In this document: positions 35,606 to 43,605 of the stretch, piece by piece | Layout: each line of letters begins with the position of its first letter | Numbering within the stretch: position 1 is the first letter of the stretch | Source of the DNA: an uncultured Pseudomonadales bacterium | GTDB lineage: Bacteria > Pseudomonadota > Gammaproteobacteria > Pseudomonadales > Azotimanducaceae | Assembly: GCA_958296165.1 (NCBI GenBank) | Contig: OY282447.1 | Coordinates: 2,480,001 to 2,544,000 of the forward strand | Direction of reading: 5' to 3' | DNA length: 64,000 nt | Translations under genes and position numbers: made by a program | The notes under the pieces: model-generated | The model's database searches: none | What the model saw: the letters and a program-made list of their open reading frames with translations, nothing else | What the model was told of the DNA's origin: nothing

Positions 35606-37033
35606 TCAGGCGCCAGCGCCACGGCGCGCCAAGGCGAGCAGCGCGTGCGCCACGCATGCGGTCACGCGCTTGGCGGTGGCGATGTGCAGAAACTCGTTGG
35701 GGCCATGCGCGTTGGAGTGCGGCCCCAATACGCCGGTAACGGCGAACTGCACGTCGGCAAAGCGGTCGCCCAGCATCTTCATGAACGGGATGGTGCCGCC
35801 GGTGCCCATCGTCATCAGCGGCGCTCCGAAGTGGGCTTCGGAGGCCTGCTCCAACGCCGTGGTCAACCATGCCTCGCTAGCAGGAGCGTGCCAGCCCGTC
35901 TGCGGATGTTCAGGCTCGAAACGCACCTCCGCGCCGTGCGGCGGCTCGCTCTCGAAGATGTCCTGCACGGTCGTGGCGGCAAGGCCTGCGTCTAGCGTGG
36001 GCGGCAAACGGAACACGAGCCTGGCGGCTGTCGCGGGGCGCAGCGTGTTGCCAGCGTCGGCGATGGCCGGGGCGCCGTCCAGGCCGACCACGGCCAAGCT
36101 CGGTCGCCATGTATTCGCCAACACCAACTCGTGCGCTGCGACGGTGCCGGGGCCGGCGCTGGGATTGGTGCCGCCAGCCCAAGGGAAACGGCCCACGTTC
36201 ATCGTCCCGAGCACGTCGGCCACTTGCCGCGCTTGACCGCGCACGGCATCTGGAATGGGTACTTGCAGGGCATCGATCAAACGCCCGCTGGTGGCGCTTT
36301 CGACGCGCTCGATCAGCTGCCGCAGGAGCCGAAAACTCGATGGCACGATGCCTCCAGCCGCGCCCGAGTGAACGCCCTCCGTGAGCACTCGCACCGTCAG
36401 CGTGCCGGGCAGCATGCCGCGCAGGGAAGTGGTGAGCCAAAGCTGATCGTAGTTGCCGCACTCGGCATCGAGGCACACCACCAGATCCGGCGTGCCGATG
36501 TCTGCCGCCAGCGTGTCCATGTAGAAGGGCAGATCGAAGCTGCCCGATTCCTCGCAGCCTTCGATGAGCAATACGCAGCGCGGATGCGGCAGGCCTTGCG
36601 CTTGCAAAGCGGCGAGGGCGACAAGCGATGCGAACACGGCGTAGCCGTCGTCGGCGCCGCCGCGCCCATACAAGCGCCCGTCGCGCAATACAGGCGTCCA
36701 AGGTGCGAGGCCCTCTGCCCAGCCGGTGAACTCCGGCTGCTTGTCGTAGTGGCCGTACAGAAGAGCCGTACACGGGGCGCTGCCGGCGACTTCGCAGTAC
36801 AACGTAGGCGTGCGGCCCGGCAAAGCGACGATGCGGTGCGACAGGCCTCGCACGCCGCAGCGATCGACCCAGCGCTGCAAGTGTTCGGCGGCCTGCTGCA
36901 TGTGGCCGAGCGTTTGCCACTCCGGCTCGAAGTAGGGCGACTTGTTCGGAATGCGGATGTATTCCTGCAGCGCTGGCAGCACGCTGTCGTTCCACATTTC
37001 GGCGACGAATTGGCTGGTATGCTGCGTGTTCAT
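35606..37033 (-). CDS. M20-family metallopeptidase
   Basis: 475 residues. Di-zinc M20 peptidase: first-metal motif LLYGHYDKQPE (H and D near residues 91-93), GRGGADDGY with the bridging Asp, IEGCEESGS with the catalytic and metal Glu, and CLDAECGNYD. A dimerisation domain sits between residues ~215 and 330 (RVLTEGVHSGAAGG). It resembles the dipeptidase/carnosinase-like DapE-ArgE branch, and cleaves dipeptides or removes acyl groups from amino acids. Start ATG 37033; the frame continues 5' in another reading but without family similarity. It is divergent from the permease with a 105-bp gap. Confidence 0.9.
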   Translation of the reverse strand: MNTQHTSQFVAEMWNDSVLPALQEYIRIPNKSPYFEPEWQTLGHMQQAAEHLQRWVDRCGVRGLSHRIVALPGRTPTLYCEVAGSAPCTALLYGHYDKQPEFTGWAEGLAPWTPVLRDGRLYGRGGADDGYAVFASLVALAALQAQGLPHPRCVLLIEGCEESGSFDLPFYMDTLAADIGTPDLVVCLDAECGNYDQLWLTTSLRGMLPGTLTVRVLTEGVHSGAAGGIVPSSFRLLRQLIERVESATSGRLIDALQVPIPDAVRGQARQVADVLGTMNVGRFPWAGGTNPSAGPGTVAAHELVLANTWRPSLAVVGLDGAPAIADAGNTLRPATAARLVFRLPPTLDAGLAATTVQDIFESEPPHGAEVRFEPEHPQTGWHAPASEAWLTTALEQASEAHFGAPLMTMGTGGTIPFMKMLGDRFADVQFAVTGVLGPHSNAHGPNEFLHIATAKRVTACVAHALLALARRGAGA

Positions 37034-37138
37034 GCGGCGTGTGCTCCGGCTTGCTCCACCTGCTCGAACCACAACCCTCAACGAAAGCCGATTCAGCGTC
37101 AATGCGATATTTTTGCGGACAACGCATAGCGAGGTGAC

Positions 37139-37966
37139 ATGACCGCGAGAGGGCGAATGGAAAGGGTCAATCACGGCCTGCATCTGGTCTTTTGCGTGGC
37201 CGTGTTCGTATTCCTCATCGCGCCGATTCTGGTTGTGATACCGCTCAGCTTCAACGTGGAACCCTATTTCACGTTCACCGAAGGCATGCTGCGTTTCGAT
37301 CCGAGCGCTTATTCGCTGCGCTGGTACGCCAGCGTAGCCACGGACGAGAGTTGGCTGCGAGCGCTGGCCAACAGCTTCCTGATCGGCATAAGCGCGACGG
37401 TTTTGGCGACCGTGCTCGGCACGTTGGCAGCCCTGGGCTTGGCCAATCCAGCGATGCCAGCGCGGCCGCTGGTGATGGGGCTGCTCATCTCGCCGATGGT
37501 CACGCCCATCATCATTTCGGCGGCGGGCATGTTCTTCTTCTATTCCACAATCGGCCTCGCGCAGACTCACGCCGGCTTGATTCTCGCTCACGCGGCGCTC
37601 GGCACGCCGTTCGTGGTCATCACCGTCACCGCTACGCTGGCGAGCTTCGACAACAACCTCAGCCGTGCCGCGGCCAGCCTCGGCGCCGGGCCGTGGCGGG
37701 CGTTCCGCCAAGTGCAGCTGCCGCTGATTGCGCCGGGCGTTATCTCCGGCGCACTGTTCGCGTTCGCTACGTCGTTCGACGAGGTGGTCACCGTGTTGTT
37801 CATGGGCAGCCTGGAGCAGCGCACCATCCCGCGCGAGATGTGGGCCGGCATCCGCGAACAGATCAGCCCGGCCATCCTCGCCGTAGCCACCATGCTGATC
37901 GCCTTCGCGCTACTCCTGATGGCGGTGGTGGAGTGGCTGCGGCGGCGCGGCGCCACAGCCCGATGA
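37139..37966 (+). CDS. PotC-like ABC transporter permease (orphan)
   Basis: 275 residues with six membrane segments (LVFCVAVFVFLIAPILVVIPL first, ILAVATMLIAFALLLMAV last) and the EAA loop RAAASLGAGPWRAFRQVQLPL (about residue 180) that docks the ATPase. It is similar to PotC of spermidine/putrescine importers. No ATPase, binding protein or partner permease lies in the window, because the upstream gene points away. It overlaps the next gene by an ATGA, suggesting co-expression. Either the rest of the transporter is elsewhere or this permease has been separated from it. Confidence 0.85.
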   Translation: MTARGRMERVNHGLHLVFCVAVFVFLIAPILVVIPLSFNVEPYFTFTEGMLRFDPSAYSLRWYASVATDESWLRALANSFLIGISATVLATVLGTLAALGLANPAMPARPLVMGLLISPMVTPIIISAAGMFFFYSTIGLAQTHAGLILAHAALGTPFVVITVTATLASFDNNLSRAAASLGAGPWRAFRQVQLPLIAPGVISGALFAFATSFDEVVTVLFMGSLEQRTIPREMWAGIREQISPAILAVATMLIAFALLLMAVVEWLRRRGATAR

Positions 37967-39897
37967 CGTCCGACGGTCGCATGGCGGTGCCAGCCCACGG
38001 CGAGAACGCCGAGGCGGGGAATGCAACGCAATTCCGGCTGCTCGGCACGCGCCGCCTGCTGCCGTTGTTCGTGGCGCAGTTCCTCGGCGCGTTCAACGAC
38101 AACGTCTTCAAGCAGGCGCTCATCATTCTCTTTACCTACGGTGCGCTGCTCACCGCCACGTCCAACACCGGCATCTTCGTCAATTTGGCCGCCGGCCTGC
38201 TGATCCTGCCTTTCGTGCTGTTTTCCGCCACTGCCGGCACGCTGGCAGACAAGTTCGAGAAATCGCGGCTCATCCGCATCGTCAAGCTGGCCGAAATCGG
38301 CACGGTAGCGGCGGCTGGCATCGCGCTGTATCTCCAAAGCGTGCCGGTGCTGTTGTTCGCGCTGTTCTTGTTCGGCGTCCAATCGACCTTCTTCGGGCCG
38401 CTCAAGTACGCCATCTTGCCGCAGCACCTAGCGCCGGCCGAGCTGGTCGGCGGCAACGGCATGATCCAAATGGGCACGCTGGTGGCCATTCTGGTCGGCA
38501 CCAACTTCGGTGGCTTCCTCGCCGCCGACGCGGGCGAGGGAGGCGCGTCGGTGGTGTTGTTCGTTGCCATGGTAGGCATCGCCGCCATCGGCTACGCGGC
38601 CAGTCGCCATGTGCCTGCCGCACCTTCGACGCACACCGGCAAGGTGCGCTGGAACCCCATCACGGAAACGTGGGCGCTCGTTCGCATCGCCCGCGAGCGC
38701 AAGGCGGTATTCCTGTCGATCTTGGGCATTTCCTGGTTTTGGCTGTTGGGTTCGGTCAACTTGGCGCAGATTCCGGAACTGCTGCGCGGCCACTTGGCAG
38801 CCGGGCCGCAAGTGGCCACGCTGATCGTGACGTTCTTCACCATCACGATTGCCATCGGTGCGCTGCTGTGCGAACGCCTGTCCGGACGCCGCGTCGAAAT
38901 CGGCCTGGTGCCGGTCGGCGCGGCCGGGGTGAGCATCTTCGGCGTGGATCTGTACTTCGCCATCGGCGGCGTACAGGGCGAGGGGCTGCGCGATGCAGCC
39001 GCGTTTCTCGCTGGCGAAGGCACGATTCGGCTACTGGTCGACTTGGGGCTGATGGGTGTATTCGCTGGCCTCTTCGTGGTGCCGCTGCAGGCCAACATCC
39101 AAGCGCGTACGCCGACGGATCGACGGGCGCGCGTCATCGCCGCCAACAACGTGATGAACGCCGTCTTCATGGTCGGCGGCGCTGGCTTCGCCATCGCCTG
39201 GCTGAGCTCGGGCGGCTCGGTGCCGGCCATGCTGCTGGCGTTGGCCGTCATCAACTTGGGCGTCGCCGTGTTCATCTTCCACCAAGTGCCGGAGTTCACC
39301 ATGCGCTTTCTGGTGTGGGTGGTTTCGCACTCGGTCTATCGTGTCCATCACCGCAACTTGGCGGCCATCCCGGAACGGGGCGCGGCGGTGATCGTGTGCA
39401 ATCACGTGAGCTATGTGGACGCGCTGCTCTTGGCCGGCGCGGTGCGGCGCCCAATCCGCTTCGTGATCTACAAGGACATCTACGACATCCCGCTGCTGAA
39501 CTTCGTCTTCCGCACCAGCCGCACCATCCCGATCAGCGGTGAAAAGGAAGATCCCGTGGTATACGAAGCGGCGTTTGCCGCGATCCGCGAAGGTCTTGCC
39601 GCCGGCGACTTGCTGTGCATCTTCCCCGAAGGCCGCTTGACCGTCGACGGCGAAGTGGGGACATTCCGCAAAGGCATCGAGCGCATCGTCGAGGAAACGC
39701 CCGTACCGGTCGTGCCGATGGCGCTGAACGGCCTGTGGGGCAGTTTTTTCAGCCGCGAGGGCGGCGGCGCTTTCCGCAACGTGCGCAAGCGCGTGTGGCG
39801 GCGCGTAGACATCGCCGCCGCCGAGCCGGTGGTGCCTAGCGAGGCAAGCGCGGACGGGCTGCGCGAACGCGTGCTGGCGCTGGGTAGTGAGGCGTAA
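37963..39897 (+). CDS. MFS transporter fused to PlsC-type acyltransferase
   Basis: 644 residues. Residues ~25-410 are a 12-helix MFS protein like LplT (FVAQFLGAFNDNVFKQAL, GPLKYAILPQHLAPAELVGGNGM). Residues ~430-640 form a 1-acyl-glycerol-3-phosphate acyltransferase domain: NHVSYVDAL (HX4D), TIPISGEKE, FPEGRLTVDG (FPEG block) and VPMALNGLWGS. This resembles Aas without the AMP-ligase module. It probably flips and reacylates lysophospholipids in the inner membrane. Start ATG 37963 overlaps the permease stop. Confidence 0.9.
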   Translation: MTSDGRMAVPAHGENAEAGNATQFRLLGTRRLLPLFVAQFLGAFNDNVFKQALIILFTYGALLTATSNTGIFVNLAAGLLILPFVLFSATAGTLADKFEKSRLIRIVKLAEIGTVAAAGIALYLQSVPVLLFALFLFGVQSTFFGPLKYAILPQHLAPAELVGGNGMIQMGTLVAILVGTNFGGFLAADAGEGGASVVLFVAMVGIAAIGYAASRHVPAAPSTHTGKVRWNPITETWALVRIARERKAVFLSILGISWFWLLGSVNLAQIPELLRGHLAAGPQVATLIVTFFTITIAIGALLCERLSGRRVEIGLVPVGAAGVSIFGVDLYFAIGGVQGEGLRDAAAFLAGEGTIRLLVDLGLMGVFAGLFVVPLQANIQARTPTDRRARVIAANNVMNAVFMVGGAGFAIAWLSSGGSVPAMLLALAVINLGVAVFIFHQVPEFTMRFLVWVVSHSVYRVHHRNLAAIPERGAAVIVCNHVSYVDALLLAGAVRRPIRFVIYKDIYDIPLLNFVFRTSRTIPISGEKEDPVVYEAAFAAIREGLAAGDLLCIFPEGRLTVDGEVGTFRKGIERIVEETPVPVVPMALNGLWGSFFSREGGGAFRNVRKRVWRRVDIAAAEPVVPSEASADGLRERVLALGSEA

Positions 39898-39900
39898 GGC

Positions 39901-40269
39901 GTGAGCGCGGCGCTCGGCTATCGCGACGTGCGGATCTTCCCGCCCCGGCTGGATGAAGTACCCGGCGAGTTCGGCGACGGCTGCAACGTCGACGATGTAC
40001 GGGTCGCCAAGCTGAACGGTCGCGTGATCGGCGCGTATCGGCTGGCGCGAACGGTCGGCGGCCAAGTGCAGATACAGGCGCTCGCCGTGTGTCCAGCCCA
40101 CCGGCGTCAGGGCGTCGGGCGCTGGCTGCTGCGGCACGCCATCGGCATCGCCGAGGCACGCGGGGGGCGCGTCGTCGAAGCGCCGCGCGGCGCACCCGCG
40201 GCGTTCCTGCAGGATTCGGGATTCGAGTGCGAAGGCGGCACTTTCCGGCTGCGGCTAACGCCCGAGTAG
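39901..40269 (+). CDS. GNAT-family N-acetyltransferase
   Basis: 122 residues from GTG 39901, 3 bp after the acyltransferase stop. Compact GNAT fold: RLARTVGGQVQIQALAVCPAHRRQGVGRWLLRHAI holds the acetyl-CoA pyrophosphate loop (R/Q-x-x-G-x-G/A, here RRQGVG) at residues ~66-72; GGRVVEAPRGAPAAFLQDSGFE is the C-terminal half. It lacks features marking a particular substrate. It is apparently co-transcribed with the upstream genes. Confidence 0.8.
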   Translation: MSAALGYRDVRIFPPRLDEVPGEFGDGCNVDDVRVAKLNGRVIGAYRLARTVGGQVQIQALAVCPAHRRQGVGRWLLRHAIGIAEARGGRVVEAPRGAPAAFLQDSGFECEGGTFRLRLTPE

Positions 40270-40293
40270 TTCATCGGTTCGTAAGAGGCACCC

Positions 40294-40770
40294 ATGCAAC
40301 AAGCTATCGACGTCGACGCGCTGCCACCCCTCGATGGTGGCGCCAGAGTCGCCATCCTATGCTCCAAGTGGTACCCGGAAGTCGTGCAGTCCTTGCACGA
40401 CAAATGCACACAGGTGCTGCGTGCCAAAGGCGTACACAGGATCGAGAGCCACATTCTGCCTGGCTGCTTCGAGTTCCCCTACGCCGCCAGCGAGCTGACC
40501 GAGACGGCCCCACCGCCACTCGACGCCATCATTTGCCTGGGCGTGGTGCTGAAAGGCGATACGTACCATTTCGAGATGATCGTCGACGAATGCGTGCGCG
40601 GCTTGGGCGAAGTGTCCCGGGCGGCGCGGGTGCCGATCATCAACGAGATTCTGCCCGTCACCGATCTCGCCCAAGCGCAAGCGCGCGCTGCCGACGACGA
40701 GTTCAACAAGGGCATCGAAGCCGCCGCGGCAGCCATCGAGATCATCCATTGGCGACGGCAGATCAGCTGA
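40294..40770 (+). CDS. ribH: 6,7-dimethyl-8-ribityllumazine synthase
   Basis: 158 residues of the lumazine synthase family. Key elements: VAILCSKWYPEVVQSL near the N-terminus, PGCFEFPYAASEL (substrate loop), ICLGVVLKGDTYHFEMI with the catalytic His near residue 96, and a C-terminal AAAAIEIIHWRRQ helix. The family forms pentamers or icosahedra and condenses a ribityl-pyrimidine with dihydroxybutanone phosphate in riboflavin synthesis. No other rib gene or FMN riboswitch is nearby, which is unusual since ribH often sits with ribE or nusB; a second copy elsewhere is possible. Start ATG 40294. Confidence 0.88.
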   Translation: MQQAIDVDALPPLDGGARVAILCSKWYPEVVQSLHDKCTQVLRAKGVHRIESHILPGCFEFPYAASELTETAPPPLDAIICLGVVLKGDTYHFEMIVDECVRGLGEVSRAARVPIINEILPVTDLAQAQARAADDEFNKGIEAAAAAIEIIHWRRQIS

Positions 40771-40787
40771 CCACGCGCCCTTGGCTG

Positions 40788-42605
40788 ATGCCGCAGCCGC
40801 GCGACGTACGGCCGGGGCCGCCGCTTGCCTTCACGGCAACGCCGAATGTCCTAGCGCAAGACACCACGCCGCGACTCGAGCGAGCGGTGCGACGATTGCC
40901 GCCGCTGGGCTTGGCCTTGCGCTTGAATGTGCGCACACGGCCCAAGCCGGTGCCCGCTCTCGACGACGCTGCCGACTACCGGCTGCGTTTCGGCGCCGTC
41001 GTCACCGTAGACGCCGATTCCGAATGGGGTGCGCTAGCCGCCTTGGCGACGCTCGCGCAGCTAGGTGGCGCAGACTCGCCGGCGATTGCCGAAATACACG
41101 ACGCGCCACGGTTTCCTTGGCGCGGCCTGATGATCGATACGGCGCGCCACTTCATCTCCGTGCCGACGCTCAAGCGCACGCTGGACGCGATGTGGTTCTA
41201 CAAACTCAACGTGCTGCACTTGCACTTGACCGACGACCAAGGCTTCCGCTTGCGTTCCAACGCCTATCCTGACCTCGCGAGTACACAAGCTTACTCAGCC
41301 GCACAATTGCGCGACCTAGTGGCCTGCGCCGCCGACCGCGGCATTCGCGTGGTACCGGAGTTGGACATGCCGGGCCATGTCCACAGCTGGTTGTCCGCAC
41401 ACCCAGAGTGGGCGCTCGGCGACGCCGAAACGATCGCGCCAAGCCGCCGTTTCGGCGTTCACAAAGCCGCACTGGACCCCGCCAAGCCGGCCGTTCAGGA
41501 GGCTGTCGGTGCGCTGCTGGCCGAACTTGCGGAGATATTCCCAGACGAGTTCCTCCACTTCGGCGGCGACGAGGCGGTCGGCATCGAGCGGAACGCGCAA
41601 GCGCTGTTTCTTCGCCAAGTCGCAGGCAAGCTGCAAGCGCTTGGCAAGCGCCCCCTCGGCTGGGATGAATGCCTGCATCCCAACCTGCCACAGGCGACCA
41701 CCGTGCAGGTCTGGCGCGGCATGGGCGGGCGCGATGTGGCCCTGCAAGCAGGCTTCGATTGCATCGTCTCCGCACCCTACTACCTAGACCTGTTCTACCC
41801 GGCGGACGTCCACTACGCCTTCGACCCTGCCGCCGACTACCGCACGGCCGAAGCCGCCATGTTCGGCAATCCACGCTTGGCGCACGTGCGCGAGGGCTTG
41901 GGCTGGATGGCGGACTCCTTCGCCTTTCCGGACTTGGCCTCGCCCGACTCACACGGCAGGTCGGGCCGCCTATTGGGTGGCGAAGCCTGCATGTGGAGCG
42001 AACTGGTGACGGACGAGTTGCTCGATTGCCGGGTCTGGAGCCGCATGCCTGCCATCGCCGAGCGTCTTTGGAGCGCAGAGCAAAGCGATGCGCTGTACGA
42101 ACGGCTGGCGGCAACGCGCCGCACGCTCGCCCGGCTTGGCGCGATAGACGAAGATCGCGGCGTGCTCGACAGCTATCCGCATTTGGCGCCGCTGCTCGAG
42201 ATGCTCGAACCCGTCAAGTGGTATCGGCGGCTGCTCGGCGAATCGGCATATCAGGCGCGGCTGAATGGCCTGGGCGGCAGCGAAGCGACACGTCCATACG
42301 ATGCCCAGACGCCGCTGAACCGCATCGTAGACCGCATCCCGCCGGAGAGCTTGGCGTCGCGCCGCGCCGAAGCCGACCTTGCCAGCGGCGCTTCCATGCG
42401 GCACTGGACCGCCGGCTGGAGGCGGCAGCGCGCCGCTCTCGACGATCACCCGGCGCTGTTGCCGGAACTGCTGGCCGTTTCCGACGCTCTTGTGGAGATT
42501 GCCGCCATCGTCGACGGCGAGTCCAGCGCCGATGCCGCGCCGCTGGCTGGCCCTTTCGGCGAGTATCTGCTGCCCATCGCCTATGCCGTCCAAGCAAACC
42601 GCTAG
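40788..42605 (+). CDS. GH20 beta-N-acetylhexosaminidase
   Basis: 605 residues, starting at ATG 40788 or TTG 40749. A small N-terminal domain (residues 1-100) is followed by the GH20 TIM barrel: RFPWRGLMIDTARHFI, LNVLHLHLTDDQGFR, VVPELDMPGH and the HFGGDE catalytic pair D261-E262 (Asp polarises the acetamido group; Glu is the acid). GRLLGGEACMWSELV and AIAERLWS are also family marks. It removes terminal GlcNAc/GalNAc from chitin-type or glycoconjugate oligosaccharides. No signal peptide is visible, so it probably acts in the cytoplasm. It overlaps the kinase gene by 23 bp. Confidence 0.93.
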   Translation: MPQPRDVRPGPPLAFTATPNVLAQDTTPRLERAVRRLPPLGLALRLNVRTRPKPVPALDDAADYRLRFGAVVTVDADSEWGALAALATLAQLGGADSPAIAEIHDAPRFPWRGLMIDTARHFISVPTLKRTLDAMWFYKLNVLHLHLTDDQGFRLRSNAYPDLASTQAYSAAQLRDLVACAADRGIRVVPELDMPGHVHSWLSAHPEWALGDAETIAPSRRFGVHKAALDPAKPAVQEAVGALLAELAEIFPDEFLHFGGDEAVGIERNAQALFLRQVAGKLQALGKRPLGWDECLHPNLPQATTVQVWRGMGGRDVALQAGFDCIVSAPYYLDLFYPADVHYAFDPAADYRTAEAAMFGNPRLAHVREGLGWMADSFAFPDLASPDSHGRSGRLLGGEACMWSELVTDELLDCRVWSRMPAIAERLWSAEQSDALYERLAATRRTLARLGAIDEDRGVLDSYPHLAPLLEMLEPVKWYRRLLGESAYQARLNGLGGSEATRPYDAQTPLNRIVDRIPPESLASRRAEADLASGASMRHWTAGWRRQRAALDDHPALLPELLAVSDALVEIAAIVDGESSADAAPLAGPFGEYLLPIAYAVQANR

Positions 42606-43575
42606 GCGCGCTTTGCGGCATTGGCCCGGCGTGTCCGGCGCAATCCGCGTTTTGGCGGACGGCCATATCAACGACACCTACGTCGTCGGCGAGCGCCACA
42701 TCCTGCAACGCATCAATCGATCCGTGTTTGCGGACCCAACGGCCGTGATGCGCAACCTCGCCACGGCGCTTGCCCACACGGGCGGGCACTTGCTGGTGGC
42801 GCCTATTCCCAGCTGCGACGGCAGATCGTTCGCGCTGGATGCCGATGGCGACTGCTGGCGCCTGTTTCCGCGCCTGGCGTCGCGCAGCTTCGCGACGTTG
42901 CCAGATGCCTTCTTGGAAGCGGCCGGCGCCGCGTTCGGCGGTCTGCTGGCCACATTCGCGGATTTCGAGGGCACGTTGGAACCGGTCATCCCAGGCTTCC
43001 ACGACCTTGAACACTATCTCGCGCACTTGGACGGTGCCCCGAAGAGCGGAGAGGTCAGCGCCGAACTGCGCCAGATCGATGCTCTGCGCACCACATTCCA
43101 GCCAAGCGCGGAGCGGCGCGTCATCCACGGCGACTGCAAGATCAACAACCTGCTGTTCCATCCGCGCGAGCGTTCGGTACTGGCGATCATCGACCTCGAT
43201 ACGCTGATGTTCGGCGATCCCGCCTGGGACTTCGGCGACTTGGTGCGTTCGACGTTCGCTGGCAGCGAGGAAGCCAACGCCGCGGCAGCCCTCTCGCTGC
43301 AACGCTTCGAGCGCCTGTGCCGCGGCTTCCTAGCAGCCTTCGGAGACGTTGACGAGGTTGGCCGCTACGCCGCCGCGCCGGCGTACATGAGCTTCATGTT
43401 GGCCGTGCGCTTCCTCGCCGACCACCTGCGCGGCGATGCCTACTTCAAGGTGGCGCGCCGCGGCGACAATCTGCTGCGCGCCCGCTCACAGCTAGGCTTG
43501 GCGCAGCGACTGCACGCGGCCACGCCGGAACTGGCGCGCATCATCGACTCGGTCGCACGTGGCGATGGTCGGTGA
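42583..43575 (+). CDS. APH-fold kinase, N-acetylhexosamine 1-kinase-like
   Basis: 330 residues of the aminoglycoside phosphotransferase superfamily. The N-lobe motif ADGHINDTYVV resembles NahK (N-acetylhexosamine 1-kinase). The catalytic loop VIHGDCKINNLLF includes the catalytic Asp near residue 185, and IIDLDTLMFGDPAWDFGDLV binds Mg2+. Coupling to the hexosaminidase suggests it phosphorylates the GlcNAc/GalNAc that enzyme releases (inference). Start ATG 42583. Resistance-enzyme function is unlikely given the HINDTY motif and context. Confidence 0.78.
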   Translation: MPSKQTARRALRHWPGVSGAIRVLADGHINDTYVVGERHILQRINRSVFADPTAVMRNLATALAHTGGHLLVAPIPSCDGRSFALDADGDCWRLFPRLASRSFATLPDAFLEAAGAAFGGLLATFADFEGTLEPVIPGFHDLEHYLAHLDGAPKSGEVSAELRQIDALRTTFQPSAERRVIHGDCKINNLLFHPRERSVLAIIDLDTLMFGDPAWDFGDLVRSTFAGSEEANAAAALSLQRFERLCRGFLAAFGDVDEVGRYAAAPAYMSFMLAVRFLADHLRGDAYFKVARRGDNLLRARSQLGLAQRLHAATPELARIIDSVARGDGR

Positions 43576-43605
43576 GCCATCCAGTCCGTTGCCACCGGCG
43601 ATCCC

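Noticed and set aside
37034-37711. N-terminal extension of the M20 peptidase
   Set aside because: It lies opposite the PotC gene and has no family similarity; the peptidase begins at ATG 37033.
37192-37962. Extension of the MFS-PlsC frame back over the PotC gene
   Set aside because: The extra residues are arginine/histidine-rich shadow sequence; the MFS start at 37963 overlaps the permease stop as ATGA.
40089-40748. Extension of the GH20 frame over the GNAT and lumazine synthase genes
   Set aside because: Both overlapped genes have clear family motifs in other frames, so this part is a shadow.
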